Below the pieces are notes generated by a model, which was given only the letters and a program-made list of their open reading frames with translations, searched no databases and was not told the DNA's origin. A DNA stretch of 64,000 nt from Halomonas halmophila (GTDB taxonomy: Bacteria > Pseudomonadota > Gammaproteobacteria > Pseudomonadales > Halomonadaceae). The stretch is from NCBI RefSeq assembly GCF_006540005.1, contig NZ_BJOC01000022.1:1-64000 (forward strand), in the 5' to 3' direction. Within the stretch, counting starts at the first letter, position 1; each line of letters begins with the position of its first letter. Shown here piece after piece: positions 45,361-55,250 of the stretch. A program made the translations under genes and the position numbers.

Positions 45361-45924
45361 ATGACGTATTTTGTGGTGATGGGGGGCCTGGCCCTGTCAC
45401 TGAGTGTGCTGGCGGGCTGGACCCTGTGGCGATGCCTGCGCTGGCTGGGCCGCCGGCTGGGCCTGTCGCGGGGCCGTCAGCAGGCCCGGGGTTCGAGCGG
45501 GCGTTCGACCCGGGCCCATTCACGGCCGAAGCAGGAAAAGCTCAAGCTTGACCAGGCCGACAAGGCGAAATCCGGCAAGGCCTCGGCCTCGAAAGCGACT
45601 TCACAAAAAGCGACCTCACAAAAGGCCGGAGAGCGGTCAGCGTCGCAGCGCGGTCGGGATCGGACACCCAGCGAGCCCTGGAAGCTGACCCGCGCCCTGG
45701 CGCCCCTGGCTGCGACCTGGTCGCTGGCGCTGGTGGCCGGCCTGCTTTATGGCGGAGCCCGGCTAGCGGAATTCGGCATGGCTGCGCGGCCGGGTTCGGC
45801 GCCGGCGGCGTATCATCGGCTGGTGGAGGTTATCGGCCTGGGTGCCGCCGGTCTGGCCGGCATCACCCTGATCGGGGGGCTGGCCTGGTGGCGCTGTTAT
45901 CGCGCAGACAAGGCCCGGGACTGA
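45361..45924 (+). CDS. Membrane protein of unknown function with Lys/Ala/Ser-rich linker
   Basis: 187 residues. An N-terminal membrane helix (YFVVMGGLALSLSVLAGWTL) is followed by a positively charged, low-complexity linker of about 80 residues rich in K, S, A and Q, with an imperfect KATSQ repeat. Two more helices follow (LAPLAATWSLALVAGLLYGG; VIGLGAAGLAGITLIGGLAW). I recognise no family. The linker probably lies in the cytoplasm given the charge. It stands alone between ppsA and a MITE-like element. The gene is supported by membrane segments and codon character, not by homology. Confidence 0.6.
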   Translation: MTYFVVMGGLALSLSVLAGWTLWRCLRWLGRRLGLSRGRQQARGSSGRSTRAHSRPKQEKLKLDQADKAKSGKASASKATSQKATSQKAGERSASQRGRDRTPSEPWKLTRALAPLAATWSLALVAGLLYGGARLAEFGMAARPGSAPAAYHRLVEVIGLGAAGLAGITLIGGLAWWRCYRADKARD

Positions 45925-45933
45925 GCCCAGCTA

Positions 45934-46090
45934 GGCACTGTCTAAAAAGTCGACGAGCGAAGGTTAGACAAGGCGAAAATCTACGAAAACGCGAAGTTTA
46001 CAAGGAGTAAATGAGCATTTTGATCGGACTCGCGCGCGAGAAGATTTTCAACGCCGTATAACCGAGCGCAGATAGTTTTCGGACAATGCC
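45934..46090. mobile_element. MITE-like inverted-repeat element, full copy
   Basis: 157 bp with imperfect terminal inverted repeats: left end GGCACTGTCTAAAAAGT, right end (reverse complement) GGCATTGTCCGAAAACT. The similarity of the two ends continues inward (GGTTA, GGCG, GAAAATCT in both), so most of the element can fold back on itself. No coding capacity. The right 86 bases recur in reverse orientation at 9960-10045. No clear target-site duplication. Probably a non-autonomous transposon or a REP-like repeat. Confidence 0.65.
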
Positions 46091-46102
46091 GAGTCCCTGA
46101 CC

Positions 46103-46126
46103 CAGTGTCAAAGCAGCCTGACACTG
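46103..46126 (-). terminator. rraA: Hairpin downstream of rraA
   Basis: CAGTGTCA, 8-base loop, TGACACTG, lying 26 bases beyond the rraA stop on the minus strand. No long T-run follows in that direction, so weak as a terminator. Confidence 0.35.
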
Positions 46127-46151
46127 TGCCCGATTTCCTGGCAAACCCGTC

Positions 46152-46637
46152 TCAACCCAGCGAAAGCTGGCGCTCGCTGATCACGACACCGTTGTTGTCG
46201 GCATACAACCACTGGCCGGGTGAGAGGGTCACACCGCCGAAGGTGACGGGGATATCGCGCTGACCTTCACCACGCTTATCGCTCTTGCGCGGATGAGTGG
46301 CCAGCGCCTGGATGCCCAGTTCGGTCTCGGCCAGTTCGTCGACGTCACGCACGCAGCCGTACATGATCACCCCGGCCCAGCCATTGCCGGCGGCCTTTTC
46401 GGCCAGCATGTCGCCGAGCATGGCACAGCGGGTGGAGCCGCCGGCATCGACCACCAGGATGGCACCTTCGCCGGGCTCGTCGATGGCCTGCTTGACCAGC
46501 GAATTGTCCTCGAAGCATTTGACGGTGCGCACCGGCCCGCCGAAGGCCTCGATGCCACCGACATTCAGCAGTATGGGGTCGAGCACGGCGACTTCAGGAT
46601 ATTCATCGCAGATATCGGGGGTGATGATGGTCGTCAT
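46152..46637 (-). CDS. rraA: Regulator of ribonuclease activity A (RraA family)
   Basis: 161 residues from the ATG at 46637, with AGGAGG upstream; the longer open frame is not needed and matches family length without it. RraA binds RNase E and slows it in E. coli; related proteins are aldolases for 4-hydroxy-4-methyl-2-oxoglutarate. The sequence follows the RraA type: [60 protein letters not shown] with [10 protein letters not shown] and [19 protein letters not shown]. Located just after acnB and separated from it by a terminator. Confidence 0.9.
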   Translation of the reverse strand: MTTIITPDICDEYPEVAVLDPILLNVGGIEAFGGPVRTVKCFEDNSLVKQAIDEPGEGAILVVDAGGSTRCAMLGDMLAEKAAGNGWAGVIMYGCVRDVDELAETELGIQALATHPRKSDKRGEGQRDIPVTFGGVTLSPGQWLYADNNGVVISERQLSLG

Positions 46638-46736
46638 GGTGGGCGGCCTCCTCATGATGCGTGAAGCCCCGATGATGCCACAGCCGGCGACAAGGAAAAT
46701 GCTCCCTTGGTGGGTACAAAGGGGCAGGCCAGACAT

Positions 46737-46762
46737 AAAAAAAGCGCCCCGTGGGGCGCTTC
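46737..46762 (-). terminator. acnB: Rho-independent terminator of acnB
   Basis: On the minus strand: AAGCGCCCC-AC-GGGGCGCTT followed by seven T. About 80 bases past the acnB stop. Confidence 0.9.
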
Positions 46763-46840
46763 TGTCATCGGCTCCGGCCGCGACGCCGGGGCGTCGCGGC
46801 CTTCGATGTTGCGAGCATCGGAGTCGAGCGTACTGATTCC

Positions 46841-49444
46841 TCAGGCCTCCTGGGCCACCGGAATCACGTTGGAGGCGGCGTTCTGGAACTCCTCGATCTC
46901 GTGGAAGTTCATGTAACGGTAGATCTCGCCTGCCATGGCATCGAATTCTGCCATGTAACGACGGTACTCGTCGACACTCGGCAGACGACCCTCGACGGCG
47001 GAGACGGCAGCCAGCTCGGCCGAGGCCAGGAAGACATCGGCGCCGTCACCCAGACGGTTGGGGAAATTGCGCGTCGAGGTGGAGACCACGGTGCTCTTGG
47101 CGGCGACGCGCGCCTGGTTACCCATGCACAGTGAGCAGCCGGGCATTTCCATGCGCGCGCCGGCGCGGCCATAGATGCCGTAGTAGCCTTCCTCGGTGAG
47201 CTGGTGCTGGTCCATCTTGGTCGGTGGGGCGAGCCACAGCTTGGTCTTCAGGCTGCCGGCGGGCTGCTTCTCGAGCAGTTTGCCGGCGGCACGGAAGTGA
47301 CCGATGTTGGTCATGCACGAGCCGATGAAGACCTCGTCGATGGAGCGGCCGGCGACATCGGAGAGCAGGCGGGCGTCGTCCGGGTCGTTGGGCGCGCAGA
47401 GGACCGGCTGGTCGAGCTGGTCGAGGTCGATCTCGATGACTTCGGCGTACTCGGCGTCCTTGTCGGCACGCATCAGGCTGGGGTTATCCAGCCATTCCTG
47501 CATGGCCAGGATACGGCGTTCGATGGTCCGCTTGTCGCCGTAGCCGTTGGCGATCATCCACTTGAGTAAGGTGACGTTGGACTTGAGGTATTCGCTGACG
47601 CTGTCGTCGGAGAGCGTGATGGTGCAACCGGCGGCACTGCGCTCGGCGGAGGCATCGGAAAGCTCGAAGGCCTGTTCGACGGTGAGATCCTCGAGGCCTT
47701 CGATTTCCAGGATGCGGCCGGAGAAGGCGTTCTTCTTGCCGGACTTCTCGACGGTCAGCAGGCCCTGCTGGATGGCGTAGTAGGGGATCGCATGGACCAG
47801 GTCACGCAGGGTGACACCCTGCTGGCGCTTGCCCTTGAAGCGCACCAGCACGGATTCCGGCATGTCCAGCGGCATGACGCCGGTGGCGGCGGCGAAGGCC
47901 ACCAGCCCGGAACCCGCCGGGAAGGAGATGCCCATCGGGAAGCGCGTGTGGGAATCGCCGCCGGTACCCACGGTGTCGGGCAGCAGCATGCGGTTGAGCC
48001 AGCTGTGGATGATGCCGTCGCCGGGGCGCAGGGAGACGCCGCCACGGTTCATGATGAAGTCGGGCAGGGTGTGGTGGGTTTCCACGTCCACCGGCTTGGG
48101 ATAGGCGCTGGTGTGGCAGAAGGATTGCATCACCAGGTCGGACTGGAAGCCCAGGCAGGCCAGGTCCTTGAGTTCGTCGCGGGTCATCGGGCCGGTGGTG
48201 TCCTGGGAACCGACGGTAGTCATCTTCGGCTCGCAGTACATGCCGGGACGCACGCCTTCCATGCCGCAGGCCTTGCCGACCATCTTCTGTGCCAGGGTGA
48301 AGCCACTGTTGCTGTCCGCCGGCTGTTCCGGGCGGCGGAAGACCTCGGACGGTTCGAGCCCCAGGTGGTCGCGTGCCTTGGCGGTCAGGCCGCGGCCGAT
48401 GATCAGCGGAATGCGGCCGCCGGCACGCACCTCGTCGAGCAGCAGCTGCGTCTTGAGTTCGAAGGTGGTCAGGACTTCGTCGGTGCCGTGACGGCAGACC
48501 CTGCCTTCATACGGGTAGACGTCGATGACATCGCCCATCTCGAGCTTCTCGACATCCATCTCGACGGGCAGGGCGCCGGAATCTTCCATGGTATTGAAGA
48601 AGATGGGCGCGATCTTGCCGCCGAAGCAGAAGCCGCCGGCGCGCTTGTTGGGGACATTGGGGATGTCGTCGCCGAAGTACCAGAGCACGGAGTTGGTGGC
48701 CGACTTGCGCGAGGAACCGGTGCCGACCACATCACCCACGTAGGCGACCGGGAAGCCCTGGGCGCGGACGTCCGCGATCTGCTTGAGCGGGCCGGTGCTG
48801 CCGGGCTCGACCGGCTCGATGCCATCACGCTCGTTCTTGAGCATGGCATTGGCGTGCAGCGGAATGTCGGGACGTGACCAGGCATCCGGCGCCGGCGAGA
48901 GGTCATCGGTGTTGGTCTCGCCGGGCACCTTGAAGACGCTCAGGGTGATCTTCTCGGCCAGTGCTGGCCGCGACAGGAACCATTCGGCCTCGGCCCAGGA
49001 GCGGATGATGTCCCTGGCGACCTCATTGCCGGTCTTGGCGCGCTCTTCCACGTCATGGAAGGCATCGAACATCAACAGCGTGTGCTTGAGCTGTTCGCCG
49101 ACCTCAGTGGCCAGTGCCGCGTCATCGAGCAGTTCGACCAGCGAGACGATGTTGTAGCCGCCCTGCATGGTGCCGAGCAGCTTGACGGCGTGGATCCTGT
49201 CGATCAGCGGGGACGTGGCCTCGCCCTTGGCGATGGCGGTGAGGAAGGCGGCCTTGACGTAGGCGGCCTCATCGACGCCGGGGGGAACGCGGTTGGTCAG
49301 CAGGTCGAGAATGAGCTCTTCCTCGCCGGCCGGCGGGTTTTTCAGCAGTTCGACCAGGGCGGCCGTCTGCTCGGCATTCAGCGGCTTCGGCGGAACGCCG
49401 TCCCGGGCACGTTCCTCGACATGTTGGCGATAGGCTTCAAGCAC
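46841..49444 (-). CDS. acnB: Aconitate hydratase B
   Basis: 867 residues (E. coli AcnB 865). Bidirectional citrate/isocitrate isomerisation via cis-aconitate, with a [4Fe-4S] cluster. The AcnB order is present: helical N-terminal HEAT-like domain ([20 protein letters not shown]), swivel domain with [20 protein letters not shown], then the catalytic core with [55 protein letters not shown] and the cluster cysteines of [12 protein letters not shown]. Also an RNA-binding apo-form in other bacteria. The leader 49445-49560 holds its promoter region. ATG at 49444. Confidence 0.97.
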   Translation of the reverse strand: MLEAYRQHVEERARDGVPPKPLNAEQTAALVELLKNPPAGEEELILDLLTNRVPPGVDEAAYVKAAFLTAIAKGEATSPLIDRIHAVKLLGTMQGGYNIVSLVELLDDAALATEVGEQLKHTLLMFDAFHDVEERAKTGNEVARDIIRSWAEAEWFLSRPALAEKITLSVFKVPGETNTDDLSPAPDAWSRPDIPLHANAMLKNERDGIEPVEPGSTGPLKQIADVRAQGFPVAYVGDVVGTGSSRKSATNSVLWYFGDDIPNVPNKRAGGFCFGGKIAPIFFNTMEDSGALPVEMDVEKLEMGDVIDVYPYEGRVCRHGTDEVLTTFELKTQLLLDEVRAGGRIPLIIGRGLTAKARDHLGLEPSEVFRRPEQPADSNSGFTLAQKMVGKACGMEGVRPGMYCEPKMTTVGSQDTTGPMTRDELKDLACLGFQSDLVMQSFCHTSAYPKPVDVETHHTLPDFIMNRGGVSLRPGDGIIHSWLNRMLLPDTVGTGGDSHTRFPMGISFPAGSGLVAFAAATGVMPLDMPESVLVRFKGKRQQGVTLRDLVHAIPYYAIQQGLLTVEKSGKKNAFSGRILEIEGLEDLTVEQAFELSDASAERSAAGCTITLSDDSVSEYLKSNVTLLKWMIANGYGDKRTIERRILAMQEWLDNPSLMRADKDAEYAEVIEIDLDQLDQPVLCAPNDPDDARLLSDVAGRSIDEVFIGSCMTNIGHFRAAGKLLEKQPAGSLKTKLWLAPPTKMDQHQLTEEGYYGIYGRAGARMEMPGCSLCMGNQARVAAKSTVVSTSTRNFPNRLGDGADVFLASAELAAVSAVEGRLPSVDEYRRYMAEFDAMAGEIYRYMNFHEIEEFQNAASNVIPVAQEA

Positions 49445-49695
49445 GTGGTGGCCCTCATTGGTTATGGCGGCCGACGCTCTCGGTCTGGCGGGCAGCGGGC
49501 CCGACAGGGGTGGGTCGGCACTTGGACGTCGCAGTCATCGGTCGCAATATTCTAGAAGAAACTGTCGACAATGTTAAGAAGGCCCGTGATGGCGGGCTTT
49601 GAACTTTGGTCAACGACGCGCTGTTAATGGCCCGCACGGGGTGCCAGACGGACGTTATCGCGTTACCATAGCGACCCATCGAGGGAGGGTCTGCG

Positions 49696-50130
49696 ATGTC
49701 CGGGCGCGTGGTGTCACCCTGTGTCGGTGTCTGCTCGACAACGCTCGGCGACCGGGTGTGTCGTGGCTGCCAGCGAGTCGATGACGAGATTCGTGACTGG
49801 CCGGCACTCGAAGCCGGCCAGCGCGGTGATCGCATGGCCGAGCTGGATGCCTTGCGGGCGAGCGTCGCGAGCCGCCATCTACGAGTGGTTGACGCCGTGG
49901 CCTTGCAGGCACAGCTCGACCGCCACCGGATTCGCTATCGCGAGGACCAGCCGGCGCTGTCGCGTGCGGTCGAGCTGTTGCGTGTCGGGCGTGGGCGTAT
50001 TCGTGACCTGTCGCGCTACGGGCTGGAACCTCACGCGCGCCTGGACGCCGAGACGCTTCACGAGCGCCTGGCCGAGGAGCTGAGCCAGGCCGCCGAAGCG
50101 CGTCGCTGGCGCCTTGCCTCCATCATCTAG
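49696..50130 (+). CDS. DUF1289 domain protein
   Basis: 144 residues. The first 35 residues are the DUF1289 signature: SPCVGVCSTTLGDRVCRGCQ, four cysteines that probably bind zinc or an Fe-S cluster, followed by an arginine-rich helical extension not present in the shortest members. Function unknown. Lies 65 bases before miaE and may share its promoter. ATG at 49696 follows GGGAGGGTCTGCG. Confidence 0.85.
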   Translation: MSGRVVSPCVGVCSTTLGDRVCRGCQRVDDEIRDWPALEAGQRGDRMAELDALRASVASRHLRVVDAVALQAQLDRHRIRYREDQPALSRAVELLRVGRGRIRDLSRYGLEPHARLDAETLHERLAEELSQAAEARRWRLASII

Positions 50131-50195
50131 CCGATCTGGGGCCGGGTGCGGCCATCCATCAGACGCTAGCGGAACCCGTTTTGACCGGAATTGCC

Positions 50196-50816
50196 ATGAC
50201 TGCCACACATGACCCCAGACTGCCCGGGGAAATTCTCGACTTCCTGGCCTGCCCGACGCCTGCTGCCTGGGTCGACTGGGCGCTGGAGAACCCCGAGACC
50301 CTGCTGATCGACCATGCTCAGTGCGAAAAGAAGGCGGCTTCGACGGCCATGAGCCTGCTGTATCGTTATGTCGACGACAGTGAGCTATTGACCAAGATGG
50401 CGCGTCTGGCTCGTGAAGAATTGTTGCACTTCGAGCAGGTGGTCAAGCTGATGGAAGGGCGGGGCATTGTCTACCGGCCCATCGGGGCGGCTCGCTACGC
50501 CGAGGGTATGCGGCGCCATGTGCGCAGCCAGGAGCCGCAGCGGCTGGTGGATGTGCTGATCGTGGGGGCGATCATCGAAGCGCGCAGTTGTGAACGTTTC
50601 GCGCGCCTGATTCCCCACCTGGATGATGAGCTTGCAAAGTTCTATCGCGGTCTGGTTAAGTCGGAAGGCCGGCATTACGAGGATTACCTGATGCTCGCGA
50701 GACGGCTTGGCGAAGAGTCGATCGATGACAGGGTCGCCTTCTTCATTGCCCAGGAGGGGGAGTTGATCACCACACCAGACACCGAATTTCGTTTTCACAG
50801 CGGGGTGCCGGCCTGA
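50196..50816 (+). CDS. miaE: tRNA 2-methylthio-cis-ribozeatin hydroxylase MiaE
   Basis: 206 residues from the ATG at 50196. Non-haem di-iron enzyme that hydroxylates ms2i6A37 to ms2io6A37 in tRNAs. Four-helix bundle with carboxylate/histidine ligands visible in ALENPETLLIDHAQCEKKAA, AREELLHFEQVVKLM, EARSCERFARL and SEGRHYEDYLMLA. Length fits the bacterial enzyme (about 200). Followed 35 bases later by the large SARP/AAA regulator gene. Confidence 0.95.
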   Translation: MTATHDPRLPGEILDFLACPTPAAWVDWALENPETLLIDHAQCEKKAASTAMSLLYRYVDDSELLTKMARLAREELLHFEQVVKLMEGRGIVYRPIGAARYAEGMRRHVRSQEPQRLVDVLIVGAIIEARSCERFARLIPHLDDELAKFYRGLVKSEGRHYEDYLMLARRLGEESIDDRVAFFIAQEGELITTPDTEFRFHSGVPA

Positions 50817-50851
50817 CGCCGGTTTCTACCGCCCAGCAGGATAGAGCCATC

Positions 50852-53800
50852 ATGCGGGATGCTTCCGAAGACGTCGTTCGTGAAGAGCAGGACAGCCTGG
50901 CTCTTTTCGGACATTTCTCGCTGACCCTCGGCGATGATGCCCTGACGCATTTCAGTTATGACAAGGTCAAGGCATTGCTGGTGTATCTGTTGTTGCACGA
51001 TCAGCCGGTCAATCGTGCCTGCCTGGCCGAACTGCTGTGGCCCGACCAGGGGCTGTCCTCGGGGCGTACCAATCTGCGCCACGCGTTGCACTGCCTGCGC
51101 CAGGCCATGGGCGAGCAGGCCGATCAGGTATTGACTGTTTCCCGACAGACCATCGCCTTCCGGCTGCCCGAGCACTGGACCTTCGATCTCCATGAACTGC
51201 AGACGTTGCTGGATGGCCCGCCCAGCGTCGAGACCCTGGAAGAAGTCCTGACACATTATCAGGGCGACCTGGTCGAGGAACTGCAGTTGCCCAACTGCTC
51301 CGAATTTCTGCGTTGGCTGGTGCAGGTACGCAACGAATGGCGCCAGCGCGTGATCCGTTTTGCGGAGGCCGTACTCGACCAGAGCGAGCCGCTTCCCGAC
51401 CAGCTCCTCGAGGCCCTGGTCAGCCGTTTCTCCGGTTACGGCCCCTTCCACGAAAAGCTGGTGCGCCAGCTGGCCGAGCATGGTCAGCTGGCCGCGGCCC
51501 ACGAGCAGTACAATGCCTATCTGCAACAGCTGGCCCTGAGTGGGCAGCAACCCGATCCGAGTTTTCTGCAGCTGGCGCGCTACTGGTCGGACGGGTCGTC
51601 CGAGCCGGCGGCGACCGGTCCGAGTGGTGCCTTCTCGCGGACCATCGCCGACAACGCAGCACCGATCCGCGAGGACGAAGTCGAGCAGCGCCAGCTGTCG
51701 GTAATGGCCATTCGCCTGAACATCGAGGCCGACCTGTCGTCGCGCAGCGAGGCCCGCGACTTCCTGGCTCTGCAGATCGAGCTGATGCGTTGGCTGGAGC
51801 AGCAGTGCCATCACCTGGGCGGCTTCTGGCTGCCCGGCGCTACCGGCGGCCTTGGCCTGGCCTGTTTCGGTACCCATGGACCGGCGCACCAGCTGGCCGA
51901 GCTGGTGGCCCTGTACGAGCATTGCCGCCATGCCTTGCCGGAGGAATGCCAGCGGCATTGGAGCGGTGAAGGGGAGCCGCCACTGTTCGAGTTTGCCGCC
52001 GGTCTCAACAGTGGTCGGGTGGTCTACCTGCCGGAGCGCCACCTGGTCGATCCGTTGGGGCAGGTGACGCAGGTGGCACTATCCTTGATGAATGCCGCCG
52101 AGGGCAGCGAGCTGGTGATTTCCCAGGAGGCCAGCCAGCACATGCCGCCGGCCCTGGATCTCCAGCCGCGCCTGACGTCCCGCCTGGTCGCCAATGATGG
52201 CCGTGTGCGCCTGCGTGCCCTGGTGCTTGGCGACAACGAGGGCGGGCGTGAAGCCACGCCGCCGAGCCTGGTGGGGCGCGAGACCGCACTGCGTACCCTG
52301 CGTGATGCCTTGACCCGCGCCGGCATCGGCCTGCGCCAGAGCGTGCTGGTGCGTGGGCCCTCGGGGCTCGGCAAATCGGCCCTGCTGGTGGGCTTTCGTC
52401 AGCTCGATCAGAGTCGCGAGGCGTTGGTCTGCTGGCAACCCACGACGCGCCTTTCCGTCCAGGAGCCATATGGCGTAGCACGCCAGCTGGTGCGCTGGCA
52501 CCTGGAGGGGGATATCAGTTGCGCAGACTTCGATGAGCGCCTGATCGAACTGATGCCGGACAATCTGTCCGACGAGCGTCGGCTGTTGCTCAAGGAGGCC
52601 CTGGGTGTCTGCGAGCCGCGTGAAGGCGCGGCGCTGATCAAGAGCGGCGAGGCCGTCGAGCTGGTGGTGGCCCTGCTGACGCGTCTGATCGCGGCGCTGA
52701 CCGAATCGCGTACTCTGGTGCTGATGGTCGATGACCTGCAGTGGCTGGATGAACCCTCCTTCAAGGTGCTGGCTGCGCTGCAGGCGCGCCTGCCAATCAA
52801 CTGTCCCTTCATGCTGGTGGCCAGCCACCATGGGCGGGAAGCGCTGCCCACCCGGCTCGACTGGGATCAGCAGGTGACCCTGGGGCGCCTCGACGAGACC
52901 CAGTCATCGCGATTGCTGACGCAGCTGGCCAAGCGCTATCGACTGCACCTCAGCCCCAGGCTGCGCAGTCAGATCATCGAGCGCTGTGATGGCGTGCCAC
53001 TGTATCTGCAGGAGATCTGCCGCCGCGTCGACATGGATCGTCGCGAGGGCCGCACGACCCAGCTCGACGAGCTGCCGCGCGGCCTGTTGGGGCTGCTGGC
53101 CAGCCGCATCGACCAGTTGGACACCGACCGCGAGGTGGCGCATGTGGCGGCGGTACTGGGGCGTCAGTTCCGCCTCGACCTGCTGGCCGAGTGCAGCGGC
53201 TGGGACATGGCGCGTCTCAAACCGGCCATCGAGCAGATGATTCGTCTTGAGATCATCGAGCCGATGGACAACGACAGCGAGGGGCGTGAATACCAGTTCA
53301 CCCACCAGTTGCTGCAGGAAGCGGCCTATCTGTCCTGCCCGCGGGATATCCGGGTCGATCTGCACCGTCAGGTGGTGGGCTTGATCGAGGAGCACTTCCC
53401 GGTCTGGATCAGCCGCCATCCGGGGGATTTCGCCACCCATCTACGCCGCAGTGGTCACTACGCCCGGGGTGCCCGCTATTTCGAGCTGGCCGCTCGCGAG
53501 GCCCTCAAGGTCAGCGCCAATCGCACGGCGCTGCGCATGGCCGACTTCGGCCTGGCGAGCCTGCGTCACGTGGAGGACCAGGTCGAGCGGGAGATCAGTC
53601 TGCACACCGTGCGTGGTCAGGCTGCCTTTGCTCTGGAAGGGCACGGCTCGCCGACCGCGCACGAGAGTTTCGTGCGTGCCCGCGAGCTGCTGAATAGCTG
53701 CGATGACCTGCCCGAGGACAACGAGGACCTCGAGCAGGTCTTCCTGGTCAAGTGGGGGCTCTGGGTCGGCTGCAGCCAGCGCAATGCGCATGCCGATGCC

Positions 53801-54760
53801 TTCATGCTGGCATCGCGGCTGGCCGATGTGGCGGCGCGCCTCGAGGATCCGCGCTATCGTCGCCTGGCGGATTTCGCCCGTGCCAGTTGCGAGTACTGGG
53901 CCGGGCGTATCGAGCAGGCCTATGAGCATCTGGAGGAGATCGATCCGCTCAATTCGCCGATGATGATCGAGTGGTTGCCGTTCTCCGACCATCCACAGGT
54001 GGCGGCTTCCTGCTTCCAGGGCTGGGCGCTGTGTCTGCGCGGCGATTATAAGCGTGCCGAGCGCCAGGTCGAGTCGGCCATTCGCCTGGCCGAACAGATC
54101 AATCACCCGGGCAGCCTGGCCATGGCCTTGATGTATGCCGCGGCCCTGTATCGCCAGCTGGGCCATGTGCACCTGGCATCAAGCCGCGCCGAGCGGGCTT
54201 ACCGGATCACCGGCTCGTCGGATCTGCATCTGTGGCAGATTTCGGCGCGCAGCGTGCTCGGCTGGCAACGTGCCATGGCCGGCGACCGGGAGGGGCTGGC
54301 GGTGCTCGAAGGCACCCTGCAGGAACTCACCGACCTGACCGGCCGTGACCCGCATCAACGTCCGGCGCTGTGGTTCGTCGACGCCTGCGTCTCCATGAAC
54401 GAACTGGAGCGTGCCGAGGATTATCTCGACCAGTCCCTGCTGGTGGCTCGCGAGCGCTCGACGCTGTTCATTCCGGAGCTGTCCATCCAGCTGGCTCGGG
54501 TTCGGCATCATCTCGGGCGTCCGGGCGAGGTCGTGCGCGGCCTTGCCGAGCAGGCCCTGCAACAGGCGCGCGATGATGGCAACCTGCACCAGGAGCTCTG
54601 TGGACTCGAACTGTGGCTGACCCTGGTCGACCCCGAGGACAGCGAGGCCCGGGAAGCCTTCCGGCGTCTGCTGGGTGACGTCAGTCACAGTGATGCGCCG
54701 GTGCTGGTGCGCTGGCGCAACCTGCTGGACAAGCGACTGCCGCATCTGGCGGATGTGTAG
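50852..54760 (+). CDS. SARP-type regulator with BTAD, degenerate cyclase-like and AAA ATPase domains
   Basis: 1302 residues. Residues 15-105 resemble an OmpR/SARP winged helix (CLAELLWPDQGLSSGRTNLR, then HALHCLRQAM). Residues about 110-250 are a bacterial transcription activation (BTAD) helical domain. At about 275-460 lies a region shaped like a class III nucleotide cyclase (FAAGLNSGRVVYLPERHLVD, then GQVTQVALSLMNAA) but without the metal-binding aspartates. An AAA+/STAND ATPase follows: VGRETALRTL, Walker A GPSGLGKS near 501, Walker B LVLMVDDLQWLDE near 624, then LLGLLASRIDQLD. The last 450 residues are TPR-like helical repeats. A large ligand-gated regulator; target genes unknown. Downstream of miaE. 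Confidence 0.82.
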   Translation: MRDASEDVVREEQDSLALFGHFSLTLGDDALTHFSYDKVKALLVYLLLHDQPVNRACLAELLWPDQGLSSGRTNLRHALHCLRQAMGEQADQVLTVSRQTIAFRLPEHWTFDLHELQTLLDGPPSVETLEEVLTHYQGDLVEELQLPNCSEFLRWLVQVRNEWRQRVIRFAEAVLDQSEPLPDQLLEALVSRFSGYGPFHEKLVRQLAEHGQLAAAHEQYNAYLQQLALSGQQPDPSFLQLARYWSDGSSEPAATGPSGAFSRTIADNAAPIREDEVEQRQLSVMAIRLNIEADLSSRSEARDFLALQIELMRWLEQQCHHLGGFWLPGATGGLGLACFGTHGPAHQLAELVALYEHCRHALPEECQRHWSGEGEPPLFEFAAGLNSGRVVYLPERHLVDPLGQVTQVALSLMNAAEGSELVISQEASQHMPPALDLQPRLTSRLVANDGRVRLRALVLGDNEGGREATPPSLVGRETALRTLRDALTRAGIGLRQSVLVRGPSGLGKSALLVGFRQLDQSREALVCWQPTTRLSVQEPYGVARQLVRWHLEGDISCADFDERLIELMPDNLSDERRLLLKEALGVCEPREGAALIKSGEAVELVVALLTRLIAALTESRTLVLMVDDLQWLDEPSFKVLAALQARLPINCPFMLVASHHGREALPTRLDWDQQVTLGRLDETQSSRLLTQLAKRYRLHLSPRLRSQIIERCDGVPLYLQEICRRVDMDRREGRTTQLDELPRGLLGLLASRIDQLDTDREVAHVAAVLGRQFRLDLLAECSGWDMARLKPAIEQMIRLEIIEPMDNDSEGREYQFTHQLLQEAAYLSCPRDIRVDLHRQVVGLIEEHFPVWISRHPGDFATHLRRSGHYARGARYFELAAREALKVSANRTALRMADFGLASLRHVEDQVEREISLHTVRGQAAFALEGHGSPTAHESFVRARELLNSCDDLPEDNEDLEQVFLVKWGLWVGCSQRNAHADAFMLASRLADVAARLEDPRYRRLADFARASCEYWAGRIEQAYEHLEEIDPLNSPMMIEWLPFSDHPQVAASCFQGWALCLRGDYKRAERQVESAIRLAEQINHPGSLAMALMYAAALYRQLGHVHLASSRAERAYRITGSSDLHLWQISARSVLGWQRAMAGDREGLAVLEGTLQELTDLTGRDPHQRPALWFVDACVSMNELERAEDYLDQSLLVARERSTLFIPELSIQLARVRHHLGRPGEVVRGLAEQALQQARDDGNLHQELCGLELWLTLVDPEDSEAREAFRRLLGDVSHSDAPVLVRWRNLLDKRLPHLADV

Positions 54761-54762
54761 GG

Positions 54763-54787
54763 GCGTGAAGAGTGAAGAGTGAAGCGA
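54763..54787. repeat. Heptamer element 7 (short)
   Basis: GAAGAGT repeated about three times directly after the stop of the SARP/AAA gene, the same heptamer as in element 2. Confidence 0.45.
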
Positions 54788-54867
54788 GCTGTTGGCGCCA
54801 ACCTGGGTATGTGGCAGCTAGGTGGGGGCCGGTCGCCTACGAGCTTCATCGGTAGGAGGATACGTCA

Positions 54868-55161
54868 ATGGCAAGGCGCGATCAGGATCAAGAGGCGCGC
54901 TCCTCCGCGGGTACGGGATGCCGTGCGGGCTGTGGTGCCTGCTGCATCGCGCCGTCGATCAGTTCGCCGATTCCGGGCATGCCCGACGGCAAGCCACAGG
55001 GCGTACGCTGCGTGCAGCTCGACGCCGACAATCTTTGCCGATTGTTCGGCGATCCCCGCCGCCCCGAAGTGTGCCGGGCTTTCGACTACGACCCTGAACT
55101 CTGCGGCGACAATCGCGACCAGGCCCTGGCGCGTATCGCCGCCCTGGAAGTGAACACCTGA
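54868..55161 (+). CDS. YkgJ-family cysteine cluster protein
   Basis: 97 residues, with AGGAGGATACGTCA before the ATG. Eight cysteines in the YkgJ/CxxCxxCC pattern: CRAGCGACC near residue 18, then CVQLDADNLCRLFGDP, VCRAF and ELCGDN. Such proteins bind zinc or an Fe-S cluster; function unknown. Alone between the large regulator and convergent queD. Confidence 0.9.
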   Translation: MARRDQDQEARSSAGTGCRAGCGACCIAPSISSPIPGMPDGKPQGVRCVQLDADNLCRLFGDPRRPEVCRAFDYDPELCGDNRDQALARIAALEVNT

Positions 55162-55205
55162 ACCCGCTCGTTTTTCGCGCTTTTTCTCACGGTAAGGTGT
55201 AGGCT

Positions 55206-55250
55206 TTCTTCTTTCTTCCTTCTTCCTTCTTCCAGCTTACAGCTTACAGC
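55206..55250. repeat. Heptamer element 8
   Basis: Between convergent ykgJ-like and queD genes: TTCTTCC repeated about four times followed by AGCTTAC repeated two and a half times. The queD stop codon (TAA at 55244-55246) is part of the second array. Confidence 0.55.
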
